From a virus, in IMG/VR virus record IMGVR_UViG_3300035698_017008, positions 1 to 45,739 of that record: a DNA stretch of 45,739 nt, one strand, 5' to 3'. The position numbers were made by a program, and so were the translations under genes. Below are positions 44,090 through 45,739 of the stretch, in pieces. How positions within the stretch are numbered: the stretch's first letter is position 1; each line of letters starts with the position of its first letter. The notes below the pieces were generated by a model. The model was given only the letters and a program-made list of their open reading frames with translations. It had not been told where the DNA came from and did not search any database.

Positions 44090-44341
44090 CTACTCCTTTT
44101 CTTCTATGGTTACTATCGGCATTTGCTGTGTCGGCGTTCCACCACAGGCCAGGACATATGCAATTGCATCATCTTCATATTCAAACTTCAAATGGGGGGC
44201 GACATTGCCCACCATATTGTCATTCCAACCCCCGGCATAATAATAAGCTCTGTCACCAGAGCCATGGCGATTTAAGTCCTCAGCAAGCGCAACATACCCG
44301 AGTCTGCCAGAGATTGCCTTAATTCTGACATACCAAGTCAT
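44090..44341 (-). CDS. Unknown 83-aa protein
   Basis: ATG 44341 overlaps the NadM-NUDIX stop as ATGA; the frame upstream of it overlaps that gene and is not used. Starts MTWYVRIKAISGRLGYVAL; small alpha/beta domain. Not recognised. Confidence 0.55.
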   Translation of the reverse strand: MTWYVRIKAISGRLGYVALAEDLNRHGSGDRAYYYAGGWNDNMVGNVAPHLKFEYEDDAIAYVLACGGTPTQQMPIVTIEEKE

Positions 44342-45369
44342 TTCTTTGCTCTTGCCACCATTGTTTCGATAATGTGTGCATGGTCGCCATACATGACTTC
44401 TCCCATTTTTGCTATCTCTGCAAGAGTAAACCATCTGGCAACCCTGGCATCGTCACTACCCTTAACTCTCGGCAATTCCCCATTGCCACCATCCAATTCG
44501 ATTAGATAAGCCTGGGTAAGCACGCGGCCACGCAGATCTCGATCCGGATGATCAAACTTTGTGTCGTAAGTAATTCCTTTTCGAAGCACAATTTCCGGAA
44601 CCTTGATTTTAGTTTCCTCCCGTAGTTCACGAATAACACCATCTTCAAGAGTTTCTCGTGGATTAAGGAATCCGCCGGGTAGAGCCCATAGTCCTTTCCC
44701 AGGAGAGTGACCTCTTTCGATTAGCAAAATGTGTCCGCCCTGCAAAACAACGGCGTCGGTCGTCTGCATAATGCATGGAAATTTCTTAGGATCGTAATCC
44801 CTGTAGAATTTATATTCTTCGACCATCTGTTCATAATATTCAGTAGTCTTCCAGTCTTTAAGCGCATTAAAAACATGCGTTGGGACGGCGCCCTGAATGT
44901 AATCAAGATGGCCTTCGAAGAATAATTCACGGACCTTGGTTGCATCAATTGGATTGCCGCCGTGGGCAACAAATCCCTTCAGCCCAATGAATTCCCAATT
45001 CGGGAATGCGTGATTATACCAGCTGGATTCATCCTTATCAAACCCAAGAATAGCAATATCACTATCGTCGATATCCGGACTATCTCGGTGTACGGTAGCC
45101 TGCACCTCTCGAATCCAGCTATTGTTGCTGTACTTGTGATCTCGGAGTGCATGGACTCCTATGCGATCGGAATTAACGGATCCCCTAATCATATCTGCAC
45201 GTTCATAGGACGAGAAAGGATTCTTCGGAGTCCTTGGTTGATGAGAACTGCCAATCAGAACGATCGCCTCGTCAGCAAGATCTAATGCTTGTTTTACGTT
45301 TGCAAGATGGCCGTTGTGGAAAGGTTCGAAGCGTCCGATAAGGACTGCTAGCTTGTAGCGTTTTGTCAT
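44338..45369 (-). CDS. Bifunctional NMN adenylyltransferase / NUDIX hydrolase (NadM-NUDIX)
   Basis: 343 aa. The N-terminal nucleotidyltransferase domain has GRFEPFHNGH (12-21) and SSHQPRTPKNPF, as in NadM-type NMN/NaMN adenylyltransferases, making NAD+ from NMN and ATP. The C-terminal domain has a full NUDIX box, GGFLNPRETLEDGVIRELRE then ETK, as in ADP-ribose pyrophosphatases. With NAMPT it forms a two-step nicotinamide-to-NAD+ route, while the NUDIX half could clear ADP-ribose or related signal nucleotides. GGGAG lies 6 nt before the ATG. Both a late and a sigma-70-like promoter lie upstream. Confidence 0.95.
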   Translation of the reverse strand: MTKRYKLAVLIGRFEPFHNGHLANVKQALDLADEAIVLIGSSHQPRTPKNPFSSYERADMIRGSVNSDRIGVHALRDHKYSNNSWIREVQATVHRDSPDIDDSDIAILGFDKDESSWYNHAFPNWEFIGLKGFVAHGGNPIDATKVRELFFEGHLDYIQGAVPTHVFNALKDWKTTEYYEQMVEEYKFYRDYDPKKFPCIMQTTDAVVLQGGHILLIERGHSPGKGLWALPGGFLNPRETLEDGVIRELREETKIKVPEIVLRKGITYDTKFDHPDRDLRGRVLTQAYLIELDGGNGELPRVKGSDDARVARWFTLAEIAKMGEVMYGDHAHIIETMVARAKK

Positions 45370-45394
45370 ATTTGGCTCCCAAATAAAGTTGAAT

Positions 45395-45411
45395 GTAGAG
45401 TCTCTCTCTAC
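45395..45411 (-). repeat. Leader hairpin of the NadM-NUDIX gene
   Basis: GTAGAG-AGAGA-CTCTAC in the minus strand starts about 5 nt after the late promoter at 45416-45423, so the late mRNA would carry a stem-loop at its extreme 5' end. Confidence 0.55.
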
Positions 45412-45415
45412 GTTG

Positions 45416-45423
45416 TATTTATG
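45416..45423 (-). promoter_or_regulatory. T4-type late promoter
   Basis: CATAAATA on the minus strand, 46 nt before the ATG at 45369. Confidence 0.5.
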
Positions 45424-45427
45424 CTCT

Positions 45428-45457
45428 AGTGTAGCTTAGAACCCTATAATAGGTCAA
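45428..45457 (-). promoter_or_regulatory. Sigma-70-like promoter of the NAD salvage unit
   Basis: TTGACC (45452-45457), 18-bp spacer, TACACT (45428-45433). Its -35 box contains the TGA stop of the 41-aa gene, as seen at two other early promoters. It would allow early expression of NadM and NAMPT. Confidence 0.5.
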
Positions 45458-45579
45458 TCACCGCGAAGCCTGGACATGATTTTCTCAGCTTCTTCGCTGC
45501 GCATCTTTCGTGTAATTGCAATATGGAACACAACCATAGGAATCGCAATCAATATCACCACAGCTACTAAAATCCACAT
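45454..45579 (-). CDS. Small membrane protein, 41 aa
   Basis: ATG 45579 overlaps the upstream stop as TGATG. One membrane segment (MWILVAVVILIAIPMVVF) then a basic/polar tail (ITRKMRSEEAEKIMSRLRG). It is paired with another membrane protein upstream. Function unknown. Confidence 0.6.
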   Translation of the reverse strand: MWILVAVVILIAIPMVVFHIAITRKMRSEEAEKIMSRLRGD

Positions 45580-45739
45580 CACAGCCGGTTTCCCCGAAGA
45601 CGATTAACAATCTTTACATCTTCTGGAGGGTCTTCTTCCATATAGGCCTTAAACTCTCCACTAACCTGGCGATATAAAGTGTAACATAGCCAAAAAGATA
45701 ATGCCAGTAACATCGGGGCTATGCATACTAAAACCCAGA
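45579..45739 (-). CDS. C-terminal part of a membrane protein, cut by the window edge
   Basis: Open frame entering from the right edge and ending in TGA at 45579. The visible 53 codons begin in a hydrophobic stretch (WVLVCIAPMLLALSFWLC) followed by a polar tail ending NRLRGNRL. Start may lie outside the window. Coupled to the 41-aa membrane gene by TGATG. Confidence 0.55.
   Translation of the reverse strand, partial: WVLVCIAPMLLALSFWLCYTLYRQVSGEFKAYMEEDPPEDVKIVNRLRGNRL

Noticed and set aside
1-45739. CRISPR arrays, insertion sequences, integrase/att sites
   Set aside because: No regularly spaced repeats, transposase, recombinase or direct-repeat attachment site was seen; this agrees with a lytic phage.

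Overview
The window reads as a section of a large tailed phage of the T4 superfamily (myovirus) that infects a Gram-negative, probably aquatic proteobacterium. Support for this: a T4-type clamp-loader ATPase (gp44-like), ATP-dependent DNA ligase, RNA ligase, dCMP deaminase, thymidylate synthase, PhoH, MazG, Hsp20 and many short tightly packed genes with ATGA/TAATG start-stop overlaps. T4-like late promoters (GATAAATA, CATAAATA, one perfect TATAAATA) sit upstream of many genes, and several near-consensus sigma-70 promoters (TTGACA/T, 16-18 bp, TATAAT-like) precede what look like early genes. Almost everything is on the minus strand. Only phoH (5475-6311), a 129-aa gene (17699-18088) and a 782-aa gene (38438-40786) are on the plus strand, each with its own late-type promoter. 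No tRNA, rRNA, CRISPR array or insertion sequence was found.

Layout: 1-5400 holds structural-looking unknowns, ClpA, a DnaJ/CbpA-type co-chaperone and a translation initiation factor IF-1. 5475-13916 holds PhoH, small membrane proteins, a HAD phosphatase, clamp loader, a GroES-like co-chaperonin, an Hc1-like basic protein, a stand-alone DnaE-like fragment, dCMP deaminase, MazG and many small unknowns. 13925-19537 holds an alpha/beta hydrolase, an A-type iron-sulfur carrier, ClpP plus a divergent ClpP paralogue, and an ExoX-like exonuclease. 19538-24103 holds a large acidic Zn-ribbon protein and the RNA ligase/DNA ligase pair. 24351-26563 holds a SufB/D-like protein, ClpS and Hsp20. 26654-30337 is a six-gene, translationally coupled envelope/exopolysaccharide cassette (GT2 synthase, outer-membrane-like protein, proline-rich anchored protein, L,D-transpeptidase-like, NodB deacetylase, GH16 hydrolase). 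30414-38312 holds ribosomal protein bS21, ClpX, a membrane coiled-coil protein, QueD-like, cupin, FolE, a ThyA interrupted in frame by a homing-endonuclease-like module, and a SleB-type cell-wall hydrolase. 38438-45739 holds a large virion/prohead-like protein, a saccharopine-dehydrogenase-like enzyme and an NAD salvage pair (NAMPT and NadM-NUDIX).

The genes suggest several take-over modules. One is a nearly complete proteostasis set: ClpA, ClpS, ClpX, two ClpP-type subunits, DnaJ, GroES-like and Hsp20, the last with a possible RNA thermometer. Others are translation components (IF-1, bS21), a nicotinamide-to-NAD+ route of the kind known to counter NAD-depleting defences, iron-sulfur assembly pieces, nucleotide metabolism, and the surface-polysaccharide cassette. 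The phage Clp set (with altered ClpX loops) and the polysaccharide cassette are the strongest candidates for undescribed biology here.

Nine short genes or gene ends were found by reading frames by eye or by correcting starts: 1-121 (partial), 12527-12703, 19376-19537, 22602-22751, 43616-43774, 45454-45579 and 45579-45739 (partial), plus the corrected IF-1 and bS21 starts. All functional calls are from motif reading; no database search was run.
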